A stretch of DNA of 64,000 nt, from contig CM044857.1 of the NCBI GenBank assembly GCA_024500155.1, forward strand, positions 49,920,001 to 49,984,000, read 5' to 3'. Under the pieces are notes generated by a model. It saw only the letters and a program-made list of their open reading frames with translations, ran no database searches and had not been told where the DNA came from. A program made the position numbers and the translations under genes. This DNA is from Chenopodium formosanum (taxonomy: Eukaryota; Streptophyta; Magnoliopsida; Caryophyllales; Amaranthaceae). Below, piece after piece: positions 22,749-34,304 of this stretch (positions are counted from its first letter, which is position 1; every line of letters begins with the position of its first letter).

Positions 22749-23857
22749 GGCGGATGCACCATGCTTGGTGTATCCGGTTTTCTTTAAAAAAAGGCGGAAT
22801 GAACATTTAGTTGTTCAGTAAAGAACATATAATTGTTTTGTAAAGAACATATAGCTATTTTATAAAGAACATTTAGTTTTATATGTTTTTTTTGTAAATC
22901 TAAAGAACATTTGTAATATTAGTAAAGAACAAGAATAATATTAAAAAAAACATTATTCATATAGTAAATGTACATTTGGTATAAATGATCATATATGTAT
23001 ATAAAAAAGTACATTTTACTGTATTATAATGTACATTGTATTATATTCTAATGAACATATATGTTATAATGTTGGTTACATGTTTAATGTACATTGTATT
23101 ATTTTGCATCATGTAAGTATATGAAAAAAGAACATTTTACTATATTTTAATGTACATTATATTATTTGAATCTACAACTTTTTCTAAAATTGTCTATTTG
23201 CTTGCTTTCTTCTTCCAAAATGTATTAATCGGTCGATCTTCTTCAAGAACTTCATTTTATTTCTCATTGCAACAACAAAATAACATCAAAATTGCAATCA
23301 ATTCCCAATAAAATCAAATATTACAATTTTCAATCAAATTTATAAAAAAAAAACACTCAAACTCAAAGTAAATAAGTATGAATGTCAAATAAACAAGTAT
23401 GAATGTCGAATTTGGTCTTACCTTTCGTTTTTATTTGTCATCTTGAACAATTTTGGACTCAAAATTTCGAATTTCTTGAAATTTTGCTTGAGGTTTGAGG
23501 AATTTAAATAGGTTTGCAGTTTTGTTTGGAGAGAGAAAGTGAACTTTAGGTAAAAAAAAATTGAAATGATTTGTAATTAATATATGGTAAAAAAAAATAA
23601 AAATTAAAGTACTATTTATCTTTTCATTATACAAAAAAATAATTATATTATTATACAAAAATAATATACAAAATTGTTGCACAAAAATCTGATGTACATT
23701 ATAAATGAACACTATGTTCTTTTATGTATATATTCATGTATATTATAAATGAACACTATGTTCTTTTATATGCCCATGTACATTAGTATATACCTGCATG
23801 TTCATTCCGCCTTTTTGTACTTTGAAGCGGATGCACCATGCGGATCGTGCATCCGCC
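22749..23857. mobile_element. 1.1-kb non-autonomous DNA element with ~60-bp terminal inverted repeats
   Basis: The left end GGCGGATGCACCATGC, followed by AAAAAAAGGCGGAATGAACAT, is mirrored at the right by ATGTTCATTCCGCCTTTTTG and GTGCATCCGCC. Flanks TCTATGAA and TCCACGAA (22,741-22,748 and 23,858-23,865) match at 6 of 8 positions, which suggests a decayed 8-bp duplication. The interior is very AT-rich with repeated AAGAACAT and GTACATTGTATTAT phrases and no transposase frame. Confidence 0.7.
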
Positions 23858-24004
23858 TCCACGAACCAAGCTTTGGTAGTTATTTTCCATTTAAGGATAT
23901 GATGAACAAGGAGATCAACTTATCAATATATGTTCTCTAAAAGCTTCGGAATACGAGGGCTTAAGTTTTTTTTTAATAAACCCAACACCTTCTGATTGGA
24001 CATA

Positions 24005-24257
24005 AGGTCTTATGATAAGTATTTTTGTAAACTCGATTCCTCCTAAACATGAGGTCTTATGATAAGTATTTTTGTTAACTCGATTCCTCCTAAACATGAG
24101 GTCTTATGATAAGTATTTTTGTTAACTCGATTCCTCCTAAACATGAGGTCTTATGATAAGTATTTTTGTTAACTCGATTCCTCCTAAACATGAGGTCTTA
24201 TGATAAGTATTTTTGTTAACTCGATTCCTCCTAAACATGAGGTCTTATAATAAGTTT
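24005..24257. repeat. 47-bp minisatellite, ~5.4 copies
   Basis: The unit begins AGGTCTTATGATAAGTATTT and contains AACTCGATTCCTCCTAAACATG. Units start at 24005, 24052, 24099, 24146, 24193 and (partial) 24240. The copies are almost identical, so the array is young. Confidence 0.95.
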
Positions 24258-24735
24258 TTCGACCCTACACGATGTGTACTTGATTACTCAAAACTTTGTG
24301 AGCTAGCTAGGCTAATAGGCTATGCCAATAAATTGTAAACATGTTGTGATCAAAAGTGTTTCTTCCTGTCACATCCGATCCATCTAATTAATCTTTAGTA
24401 CCAATGCACTATCAGAAATGCTTTTACAAAAGAGAGCTGAAGCCTGAAGGTATGTAAGTACGTAGAATCACACAACATAACAACCTTTTATCATACATAA
24501 TGTTGCTATTTATTCATCACACGTTATTACATTAATTAGTACCATCATATGCTATAAGATTTATAGCCAAAGATGGAAGAAGAACTAAACACACTTCACG
24601 ACCATATACTACGTTTATATATGACAATAGTGGACAATAATGGTAGATTATAAGGGAGAAATTACGAAAAACTGAACTAACTGAGCGAGCTGAGAGGCAC
24701 CACACTGCAGAAATCATACAGCTTGAGGATCAAAG
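24258..24735. other. 3' flank of gene D, no gene
   Basis: Resembles the 3' flanks of genes B and C (CAACCTTTTATCAT, ATGGAAGAACTAAACAC, ACACTGCAGAAATCA). No other feature was recognised. Confidence 0.55.
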
Positions 24736-26423
24736 TCACACGATCTTGCTCAATGGAGCATCTTTATCTTTAGGATCTTCTGCGCACCTAGGCTTAGGAA
24801 ATGCGTTACCAAACCTTAAAATGCAGTGTTTTAAAATGTGAAGCAGTTCTTTGTAGAAAGGAATATAGGATAGCAGAAAGATTACTACAGGGAAGAAAGC
24901 AACTATATATAGTGCAATCTTGGTCCAATGCTCCTTGGATTTGATGGTAAGAATAATAGTTGCCGCGAAGGATACCATCATCATTGACACTGACAGGAAG
25001 AGGAGGGTCAAGCCCAGAAGCAGTCTTTGAGGAAGAGTTCTTTGAAAGTCTTTCAACCGAAATTGCGAGGTAAGTATGGTGAGAAAGATTACCACTGCTG
25101 TTAACCCGAATCCAAGTGAAAGAACATCAGTTACCGTGAATACTAGGAATAAAGGTTGCCCAAGGAGGACCGGGAGCCCTGTATGTTCATCTGGACCTCC
25201 CGGTACTGTGTACGCTGCAGCAAAGGCAACTGTGGCTATCAGAATGGTTACCACTGTACAGTGCTCTGCAGTTTGCTTCAAAAACTCTTTGGCCTTCTCA
25301 CAAAGCTCTGCATTCGTCTTGGCAAACAATTCCCGAGCAGTCAAATTATCCTCATTCCGGTGATTGATTAGGAAATTTGGACAAAGATCTTCCAATGTCT
25401 GCGTATACACATACACATCATAAAACTCTGATCCAAGTATAAGAACAGTAGAACATATAAATCTGATATATAATTACCTCTAATAAGTTCAATTCATCGG
25501 ACAAATGTTGCAATGGAGTTTTGATTTTTGTGTCCATAAGAATTTCTTCTTCGGTGGTTAACTCTACGCTTTTCTTTGTATCCTCATTAGCTTTCCCTAG
25601 GATGGATGACTTGTGACCAACCTTGTGCATTATTGTGTTAAAATGTTTGTCTACAGCTATTAATTGACCCCTCCTGAAAAGTTTTTCTTACTAACAATGT
25701 TGAGAATTTCTTGGTTGCGACTCCTGATTGCAACATGGAACAAATTTTCTTGATTACGATTTAAGTAGTCCACTGCCTGGGGGTACGTTTCCAGTATATT
25801 TTCGACAATCTCAATACAACCTTTCTTAGCTGCCAAAAGCAACGGAGCTTCATCGTCGCCTACACTCTCTTTAGTTGCTTTGTTTGATGACTTCATATCA
25901 TCATGCCCTGTAGGTGGTTTATTCGAATGACCTTCTCCAGACTTGTCATCTGATTTGGTGGTGTTGTGATGAACTTGAGCTGGTTTCCCCATTAGACCTA
26001 TCCTTGGACGTCTAATAGTAGGAGTTAGTGTATTTGGCATGTATGTGTCCTTCCAAGAAGTATCTGACTCAATCAACATTTGGGCAAGCTTTAGCGCATC
26101 CTCGTTGCCCTTCTTCAGCTTTCTAACTTCTTCTATCATGGGGAATATGCAACCTAAGACAATCCAGTAAACAATAATCCAATATCACACGTATTACAGA
26201 CTCGTAACTAGCTAACTAATATTGTACTTACAGTTGCAACCTAATATGCCTTTAGTGGCTTTTCGAATTTTGCCAACTTCTCCAGTCGTGTCTTGATTAT
26301 CAGTCGAAACAACTGGAAATGAAAGAAAAAAAAAACAAACAAACATATGACAGATAATACAGATGGAAATCTTATAGCGTTACATGACTAATTCCAAATT
26401 CCTTACTACAGAGTATGGACTAA

Positions 26424-26520
26424 AGACTTGTTCTTTTCGGCTTAATTTTAGTTCAGTTCATTTCCTAATTTCCTTCTCTCATAAACAATTAAGTTCAATT
26501 CAGTAAATCAGAACATGCCC
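26424..26520. mobile_element. Harbinger/Tourist-like MITE in intron 2 of gene D
   Basis: Ends AGACTTGTTCT and AGAACATGCCC are inverted, with TAA on both sides (26,421-26,423 and 26,521-26,523). The same short class as 4,315-4,415. Confidence 0.65.
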
Positions 26521-26953
26521 TAAGATTGTACAATGGATGAGTAAACATATTCACTAATTAGTAATCAAACAGTTTTTGATCTCATAGGGCTGAAAATTCA
26601 ACGATACTAAACCACACACAGAGAAGACAATACTCGTAAATTCGTAATAGATTTTTTTTTGGTCAAACATGACATTCTTACAATAATTTTTGATAAAGAT
26701 GGTTCGTTACACATATATATACCTGAGTAGACAAGCGTTTGTAGAGGTCCTAAATTAGTTCCACTTTTGAATGCTGTTGGACTGCGCGCAAGCATTTGAA
26801 GAGCAGTCATTTTATGACTATCTTTTTCATTATATAGCTTTGGATATCTCTCGGCTATATCAAGCGCCACATCTGCAAGTAACAATTTATTACAAGTTTA
26901 AAAGTCTTGGAATCTTATAATATCATTAGAACATCAAAATATATAATGATATA

Positions 26954-27230
26954 CTTTCTCCGGTTTTTGTTTTTGTTTTTTTTTTTTTTTTAGTTGTAAC
27001 AATTTGACTTTTACACTACTTATGTTTTTATTTTGATTAGCTTTGATGATTTATACTTAAGGAAAAATATAGGCATGTGGTACTTGTTAGATTCGTTTCG
27101 ATTTATACTATTTTAAATCATATGCTTTTAATCTTTACATATTGACAAATAAAGTTATTAATGCTTGAAATCATGCTTCAACAAGCGTGAAAAGAGAAAT
27201 GTTGCACTAGAAAAATAAAACCAGAGGAAG
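26954..27230. mobile_element. Stowaway-like MITE in intron 1 of gene D
   Basis: Ends CTTTCTCCGGTTTTTG and AAAACCAGAGGAAG are inverted, with TA on both sides (26,952-26,953 and 27,231-27,232). Intron 1 of gene B, about 110 bp, has no counterpart. Confidence 0.7.
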
Positions 27231-27342
27231 TATAACGTAAGGAAGCATAAAAAGGATGTTAAGAAACTGACCAAATTTTCGTGTGAGGATAGCCATGTGA
27301 AGAATGGTCATGTTATCATTGCGTTTTAAGAAGTGGAGGTGT

Positions 27343-27347
27343 ACATC
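27343..27347. other. Target-site duplication of the copia element, left copy
   Basis: ACATC directly before the left LTR, matching ACATC at 32,606-32,610 after the right LTR. It lies inside exon 1 of gene D. Confidence 0.95.
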
Positions 27348-27666
27348 TGATGACAAGCAAATAATAAAGGCACAAACTTTGAAGAACAGCAGCAAAGTTT
27401 CCTGTCATTCAGGATCGTTTTCATTTCATGATTTTTGTGTATTTTTCTGAATGACTGCTACAACATTCCCTCTGCCTTTTATATGACAGCTACCCCAAAA
27501 TAACCTAGGGAATCTACCACTAGGAAGATTACAGCTCACAGCACTCTAGGACAAAAAAACTAAAAGTGACAGCAGAACAGACAAATTACAATAACAGCAA
27601 GCAACATATGGAAATACTACTACTGCCCTGTTACAGCATACTATACTACTGTCCTCTATTTCATCA
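27348..27666 (-). repeat. 3' LTR of the copia element
   Basis: 319 bp. It differs from the other LTR by C/A (GACAGC against GAAAGC) and A/C (CTAAAAG against CTCAAAG). It is the 3' LTR because the element reads on the minus strand. Confidence 0.96.
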
Positions 27667-27674
27667 CTCCCCCT
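27667..27674 (-). other. Polypurine tract of the copia element
   Basis: Minus-strand AGGGGGAG abutting the 3' LTR. The gag-pol stop codon (27,674-27,676) touches it. Confidence 0.85.
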
Positions 27675-30600
27675 CAAGCTGAGAGTGAGGAGTGAGACTG
27701 AACTCCAAGCTTGGTCATGAGCTGATTCATTTGTTCAATAGACAGAATCTTAGTGAATATGTCTGCAATTTGTTGAGAGCTGTGAATGTAGGTAGGGGCA
27801 ATAACTCCTTCACTTGACTTGTCTCTAATGAAGTGACAGTCAATATCAACATGCTTTGTTTTTTCATGATGCACTGGGTTAGCTGCTATAGCTAAGGCAG
27901 CTTGGTTGTCACAATACACTAATGTTGTTCCCAGCTTTGTCATTCCCAGATCTTTCAGCAATTGCTTCACCCACATTACTTCACACACTGTTAGAGCCAT
28001 AGATCTTGACTCAGCTTCTGATGTGCTTCTTGCAACCACAGACTGTCTCTTTGATTTCCAGGAGATTGGGGATTTGCCAAGTAAAATACAAAACCCTGAT
28101 GTTGATCTCCTAGTGCTCTGGCAACCTGCCCAATCACTATCACAGTAAGGTTTTAACTCAACACTTCCCTTGGCAGCAAGAAGAATCCCTTGCTGTGTTG
28201 ACCCTGATAAGTATCTGAGTACTCTCTTTGCACACTGCAAGTGAATGTCAGTTGGTTTGTGCATGAATTTGCTCAGCACATGAACTGTGAAAGAAATATC
28301 AGGCCTTGTTATTGTGAGATAAATTAGCTTTCCCACTAGCTTCTGATATGGCTCATGATCTTTAAGAACACTTCCACCTTCAGCTGTCAATTTCAGATGA
28401 GGATCCATTGGAAGCTTGAGAGGTCTCACATTGACCATATCATACTCTTCCAAGATAACTGCCACATACTTTCTTTGGGATAAGAACATTCCTTGTTCAC
28501 TTCTGTCAACTTCAATTCCAAGAAAGTACCTCATTTCACCCACATCTTTCATATGGAATTGAGATGCAAGGAACAATTTTGTCTCAAAAATTTCTTTCAT
28601 GTCATTGCCTGCAACAATGAGATCATCAACATATACAAGCACAACTGTAAAGCTCTCTCCTTTTTTCTTCAAGAACAGTGAGTGGTCAGACTTTGATTGA
28701 GTGAACATGTTGCTCTTTAAAGCACCACTCAGCCTTGCAAACCACTGCCTTGGAGCTTGCTTAAGGCCATACAGGGCTTTCTTCAGCTTGCACACTTTGT
28801 TAGTCTTCAAATCAACTTGCTCCCCCTCTCCTTGAATTTCAATTCTGCTTCCAATTCCAGTGTATCCTTGTGGAAGCTTCATATACACATCTTCCTGCAA
28901 TTCACCATGCAAAAAAGCATTTTTAACATCCATTTGATGCATTATCCAATCTTCAAGTGCAGCTACAACAAGAAGTGACCTCACAGTGGTCATTTTTGCT
29001 ACAGGAGCAAAAGTTTGATCATAATCCACACCATAAATCTGTTTATTTCCTAGTAAAACAAGTCTTGATTTATCTCTTTCTTTTTCTCCATTAGGTTTGT
29101 ATTTGGTTTTGTACAATCACTTACAACCTATTGCCTTTTTTCCTACTGGAAGGTCAGTTACATCCCAAGTGTCATTATTTTCTAGGGCTTCCAGTTCTTC
29201 ATTCATTGCTTGCACCCACTCACTTCTTCTTACAGCTTGCTTAAATGACTTAGGTTCAGTCACCTTTGTAACTTCTGACATGAAGACAGAGAATGCATTG
29301 CTAAGAGGAATATCAGCAGCAATCTCTATCTTTTCTGGTACAAGTTTCACACAGCAGTTTGATCTGGTTCTTCCCATCACATAATCTTTGTGCCAATGTG
29401 GTGACATATGATTTCTAGAACTTTTCCTCACTGGAGCTTGATCAGTGTGATCTGTCTGATCAGTTTGATCAGGTTGATTAAGTAGACTCACATTCTGTTC
29501 AATTTCCTCTGTTTCATATGGTTCAATTTCCCCATCAATTTCAACTGTTTCTACTTCATTCTCTTCTATTCCTCTATTATCTATATTTATCCTAGTATTA
29601 TTTACAATTTCAGACCGAGTTTTACTGTTAGGACAGAACAGTTTGTATGGACATATTGACCCATACAATTTTACATCCCTGCTTACAAAAATTTTGTTTT
29701 CAGTCAGGTTTAACAGTCTGTAACCTTTTTGACTCAGGGGATAACCCAAAAACATGCAAGGAATACCTCTCAGACTGAATTTGTCTACATTTCTATTTGG
29801 ATTGCTTGCCATAGCCAAGCATCCAAAGACTCTCATATGATCATAAGCTGGTTTGGTGTTAGTGAGTACCTCATAAGGACTCTTGTTGCTCAAGAGTTGA
29901 GTGGGAAGCCTGTTGATTATGTATACTGCTGCCTGCACACTATCTCCCCAGTACTGCAAGGGAACTCCAGCTTGAATTCTGAGAGCTCTAGCCATTTCTA
30001 GAATATTCCTGTGCTTCCTTTCAGCTCTTCCATTCTGCTGTGGCCTGTCCACACAGCTTGTCTGGTGAATGATTCCCTTTTTGCAAAAAAACTCCCTGCA
30101 GCTTGTATCATCAAACTCTAATGCATTGTCAGATCTTACAATCTTCACCTCCTTTCCATACTGAGTCTTCCCCATACACACAAATTCTTTCAATGCACTG
30201 AAAGCTTGGGATTTCTCCTTCAGCAGTTTCACCCATGTGACTCTTGAGTGATCATCTACAATGGTGAGAAAGTATCTCTGATTGTATCTGGTAGGAACTC
30301 TAAATGTTCCCCATATGTCTATGTGTATCAACTCAAATGCATGTTTTGCTCTTGAGTTGCTTAGGGTATATGGCAGTTTTGTGAACTTTGCAGCAGGACA
30401 AGTTATGCATATGTCCTCACATTTGTTATCAACTCCTCTCAGCTCTTCTATTTTCTTGATTTTGATCATTGGAGCATGACCCAGTCTTTGATGCCACAAT
30501 GTTGGAATGCTCAGCTTGCTCACATTCTTCACAGTGCCCGGGATGTTGACAACTGAACTTGTATTCAGGGCAACTTTCATCTTGTTACTTTCTCTCTTCA

Positions 30601-32080
30601 TTTCAGCAAGTTTCTTCCCTACACTCTGCATTGACTCATTAATCAAATAATATAGTCCATTTTCTGCCTTCCCTATTCCTCTTATTACTCCACTTTTCTT
30701 GTCTTGAATTACACAGTAGCTTGCATGAAAATCCACTTTGCACTCTTCACTTTGCACTAACTTTTGCACAGACAGCAAGTTGTTCTTGAATACTGGGACA
30801 TAGAGAACATCCTTGAGTTTTAGCCCATTTTCTAGGCTTACAACTCCTTTATGAGTGATTCCTGATGTGTGTCCTGTAGGCAAGTTAATTTTTGCTTCAC
30901 TTTTGCACTTCTCTGCATTCTCCAACACCTTAAGATTTCCAGTCATATGGTCTGAAGCTCCTGAATCAATTATCCAGGTTGTGCTTGCTGCATTTGCATA
31001 GTGACAGCTTACCATTCCTGCATATGTGAACTCTAGTTCATCTTCTTCTTCCTGGCTAGTTCCACCTGATTTTCCTACATTTGGCCACATTTTCACCAAC
31101 TGTTCCAGTTGAGCTGCATTGAAAGGCAAAGTGGAAGTGTTACTGATAGTACTTCCAGTTTCAGTCTGCACATTTGCAGCTATTCTACCACCACCTCTAC
31201 CAGTTCTTCCTCCTCTATTGTTTCTACCACCTTTGTAACCTCCTATGAATCCACCTCTATTAGTGTTTCCCTTGAAATCTCTCTGAGATCTTGGATGCCC
31301 AGGTGGGAATCCTTTCAAATACCAGCATTTGTCTCTCATATGTCCACCTTTACCACAGTGAGTGCAAGTAACATCACCTGTCACACCTTCACTTCCTTTA
31401 CTAAACATTGTCAAGGGCTCATTTTCTTCTTTCACAGCTTTCAAGATTGTCCTTTGATTTTCTTCCTGATGCAGTATGTTACATGCTGAGTCTACACTTG
31501 GTAGTGGTGTTTGCATGAGTAAATGACTCCTTTGTTGACTGTAATCATCATCTAATCCATTCAAAAACTGAAAAAGCTTCTGCTCATCTTGATGCCTGCT
31601 CAAAGCAGTGATGAATGCAGATATCTCCTCATTTGTGGTGGTGATAGCTGGTAAGCTAGTCATGCTTTCCAATTCCTCCCACAAAATCTTCAACTGAGTG
31701 TAATAGTCTGTCACACTCTTTCCAGACTGTTTAGTCTCATATATCTCTTTGTTCAACTGATACTCCCTTGACCCATTTGCAATTGCATACCTTTGCTCAA
31801 GTTGTCTCCAGATCTGTGAGCAGTTGCTGATGAACATAACAGATTTCTTTATTGAATCTGATACATTTCCCAGTATCCAGGCTATTATCATATTGTTACA
31901 AGTATCCCATGCTTCCTGTTTCACACGATCACTAAGATCTCTTCTCACTGTTCCTGTTACAAATCCATACTTTCTCTTGGATCCCAGACTGATTTCCATT
32001 GATCTTTTCCAAGATCTGTAATTGTTTGAACCTTCCAACTTTTCTATGCTGATAGAGTTACTTCCATCAGATGGATGCAT
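27674..32080 (-). pseudogene. gag-pol: copia gag-pol polyprotein gene with one in-frame stop
   Basis: A single frame from ATG at 32,080 to the stop at 27,674-27,676, 1,469 codons, interrupted once by TGA at 29,117-29,119. Order along the protein: gag region, zinc knuckle CTHCGKGGHMRDKC (about residue 240), aspartic protease active site DSGAS (about 372), integrase with its His/Cys-type N-terminal segment (HQRLGH) and a core starting near DIWGTF, reverse transcriptase with YVDD, and RNase H with CDSDWAG. The stop lies near the beginning of the reverse transcriptase region, where relatives usually have tryptophan (TGG). No frameshift is seen. This copy therefore probably makes gag, protease and integrase but not reverse transcriptase. 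Confidence 0.93.
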
Positions 32081-32274
32081 GCAGGTATAAAGGACTTGTG
32101 GTTTTTATTATGGTTGACATAGCTATTTAAACAGCAACAATACAGCAATTCTATTTATAAAAATCTAAAATTTATAAGATTGTAGTTTTTCTTACAGATC
32201 CAACACAGGCAATATTCATAAGAAATAAAGTTCCAAGCTTTAATGCACGAATGCTGTTAATACACTAACCTCGT

Positions 32275-32286
32275 GCTCTGATACCA
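32275..32286 (-). other. Primer-binding site, initiator tRNA-Met type
   Basis: Minus-strand TGGTATCAGAGC lies directly against the 5' LTR with no gap. It is the classical complement of the 3' end of plant initiator tRNA-Met. Confidence 0.95.
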
Positions 32287-32605
32287 TGATGACAAGCAAA
32301 TAATAAAGGCACAAACTTTGAAGAACAGCAGCAAAGTTTCCTGTCATTCAGGATCGTTTTCATTTCATGATTTTTGTGTATTTTTCTGAATGACTGCTAC
32401 AACATTCCCTCTGCCTTTTATATGAAAGCTACCCCAAAATAACCTAGGGAATCTACCACTAGGAAGATTACAGCTCACAGCACTCTAGGACAAAAAAACT
32501 CAAAGTGACAGCAGAACAGACAAATTACAATAACAGCAAGCAACATATGGAAATACTACTACTGCCCTGTTACAGCATACTATACTACTGTCCTCTATTT
32601 CATCA
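32287..32605 (-). repeat. 5' LTR of the copia element
   Basis: 319 bp, same length and ends as the other LTR, with two substitutions between them. Confidence 0.96.
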
Positions 32606-32610
32606 ACATC
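32606..32610. other. Target-site duplication of the copia element, right copy
   Basis: ACATC following the right LTR, identical to 27,343-27,347. Confidence 0.95.
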
Positions 32611-33181
32611 CCATCCATAATTGTGTGATTCACAATAGTCGTGAACTTTCTGGACTAGATATGCGTACATACGTCTCCTGCCAAAGCGGATAGCCTCAAG
32701 GAGAGGAGACTCACCCCAATGATTAGCTACCTCTAGCAGTTGAGGTACTTTGTTCAACAGCTTCTCAATAAATGGAATTCCTTTGTTGGAGGTGGCTGCG
32801 TCGTGTAGTACAGTGCATCCCCAAGCATTCTGTGGTGTAGATAGTTTTTCAAACAACTCTTCCTTAGACAACGTATCATCAAAAACTTTATCCAAAAGTT
32901 TATCAGCTAATTCAAAGTTTTTAAGGTAACATGCCATGTGAAGCACAGTTGATCGGTGTAAGGTCATATGATACAATGGACCTTCACTAGTCTTATTGCA
33001 AAGCTCTATAACCTCATCATTCATAGCATGACTGAGGGCGTAGGTAATCTTGGCCGTTAGCTTGTTATCGTTTTGGCGTTGATCTTCAACCGCCATGATG
33101 ATAGTATAGGCCAAAGAGATGATTGGAATTTGGAAGAGGGAATTGAAGGATATGGCGCTACTCAAACCTCAAGATATGGAG

Positions 33182-33191
33182 TTAATTTATA
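33182..33191 (-). promoter_or_regulatory. TATA box of gene D
   Basis: TATAAATTAA on the minus strand, 86 bp upstream of the ATG at 33,096, in the conserved context shared with genes A and B. Confidence 0.6.
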
Positions 33192-33199
33192 GGCAATCA

Positions 33200-33704
33200 A
33201 CTTCACACTAATTAATAGACTAAAAGTAGAATTTAATTTTTTTTTTTGTAGCGCCGAATATAATATATTTACAAAGTGCTAACATGAAAGTTTACTTTTT
33301 GAAAAAAAATATATTCCCTTTTCCCTTTCTTTATAAATAATAGGCATATTATGATCAAGTTTATGAATAAAGTTTTTTTTAAGAGACTATATAATCACAA
33401 CTGTAATATTTAATTGGAAACGTGATAGCTTATTCCGAATATATATCCTATAGATTGGGGGATGCTGAGATATGAGTGTGAAGGATCGATAGTTTCCTTC
33501 AATCATTGATTTCTTTAATTTTCAGTTGCCTTTATGAGCTTTAGATTTCTTTGCACTATAAATTAATATTGTACCTTTCACCTGGTTAAAATTATTCAGC
33601 TTTTGTATTTTTCTTTTTGACTTGTTGTTTGTTTATTAGCTCTTCTTGTCAAAAATTATTCAAGTTAATAAGGAGTACAAAGTACAATATGTTTTTTTTT
33701 CTCA

Positions 33705-33741
<37 letters not shown>

Positions 33742-33870
33742 CAATAAGTTTTCTTTATTTTTATTTTTTTTTAAATGAAACTCTCTTTGGATGGGTAACA
33801 GAGGATGCATGCTAATGATGTACGCCTGTACTTATCCAACAATCTTAACTTGAAACTAGGATTTTCTTAA
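33200..33870. other. 5' flank of gene D, no gene
   Basis: Parts resemble 2,030-2,180 (CTCTCTTTGGATGG, CTTATCCAACAATCTT). It holds a long A-tract at about 33,706-33,738. No gene is seen. Confidence 0.55.
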
Positions 33871-34134
33871 CACTTTGTTTAGATTGAAGGAAATAGAGGG
33901 AAAGGAAGGGAAGAGAAATTGAGGGATAGATAATCTCTCATTGGATAGCAAATGAGGAAGGAAGAGAATTGGAGGGAAAAGAAATGGAGGGATAGAATAG
34001 CAGAAATTGATCTCTCCAACAATGGAGAGATTTTGAAGGAAAACTCTTCATTCTTCCCTCCCCTTCCCTTCCCTTCCCACCCCTTCTCCTCCCTCCGCTT
34101 CTTTTCCTTCCCCCTAATCTATCCAAACACACTG
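33871..34134. mobile_element. Foldback MITE with purine/pyrimidine-asymmetric arms
   Basis: Ends CACTTTGTTTAGATTGAAGG and CTATCCAAACACACTG are imperfect inverted repeats, with TAA on both sides (33,868-33,870 and 34,135-34,137). The left arm is almost pure A/G and the right arm almost pure C/T. The homologous spacer at about 16,015 lacks it. Confidence 0.7.
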
Positions 34135-34137
34135 TAA

Positions 34138-34264
34138 GAGTAGTAAACTACGTAGGTCAATTCGTGTTACTGTGTTAATTATTCTTGATCCTATTTAAGG
34201 GTTTATAGAATTGATGTTTATCTTACTAATTGGCTACTTCTAATGTCATCCACATAATTTGAAG

Positions 34265-34304
<40 letters not shown>

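Larger units (their letters stand above)
27348..32605 (-). mobile_element. Young Ty1/copia LTR retrotransposon inserted in gene D exon 1
   Basis: A complete 5,258-bp element oriented like the host gene. It has two 319-bp LTRs with TG...CA ends (27,348-27,666 and 32,287-32,605), a primer-binding site complementary to initiator tRNA-Met, a polypurine tract, one long gag-pol frame and a 5-bp target duplication. The two LTRs differ at only two positions that I can see, so insertion was recent. The domain order, gag, protease, integrase, reverse transcriptase, RNase H, defines Ty1/copia. The gag-pol frame is broken by one in-frame stop. Confidence 0.97.
24736..33096 (-). pseudogene. Ankyrin-repeat/PGG protein gene D, split by a copia element and frameshifted
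   Basis: Exons: exon 1 in two parts (33096-32606 and 27347-27272, with the retrotransposon between), then 26872-26723, 26312-26232, 26153-25478 and 25398-24736. Omitting the element and one target-site copy, exon 1 would be 562 nt and in frame, so the gene was open in exon 1 when the element landed. Exon 4 lacks one base near 25,686-25,687 compared with gene B, shifting the frame after NIVSKK. The deleted length fits exactly (676 nt where 677 would keep phase). The PGG exon is intact. Introns 1 and 2 hold MITEs absent from gene B. Two independent disabling lesions make it a pseudogene. Confidence 0.9.

Noticed and set aside
24005..24257. CRISPR-like array
   Set aside because: It is a head-to-tail minisatellite with no unique spacers, in plant nuclear DNA.
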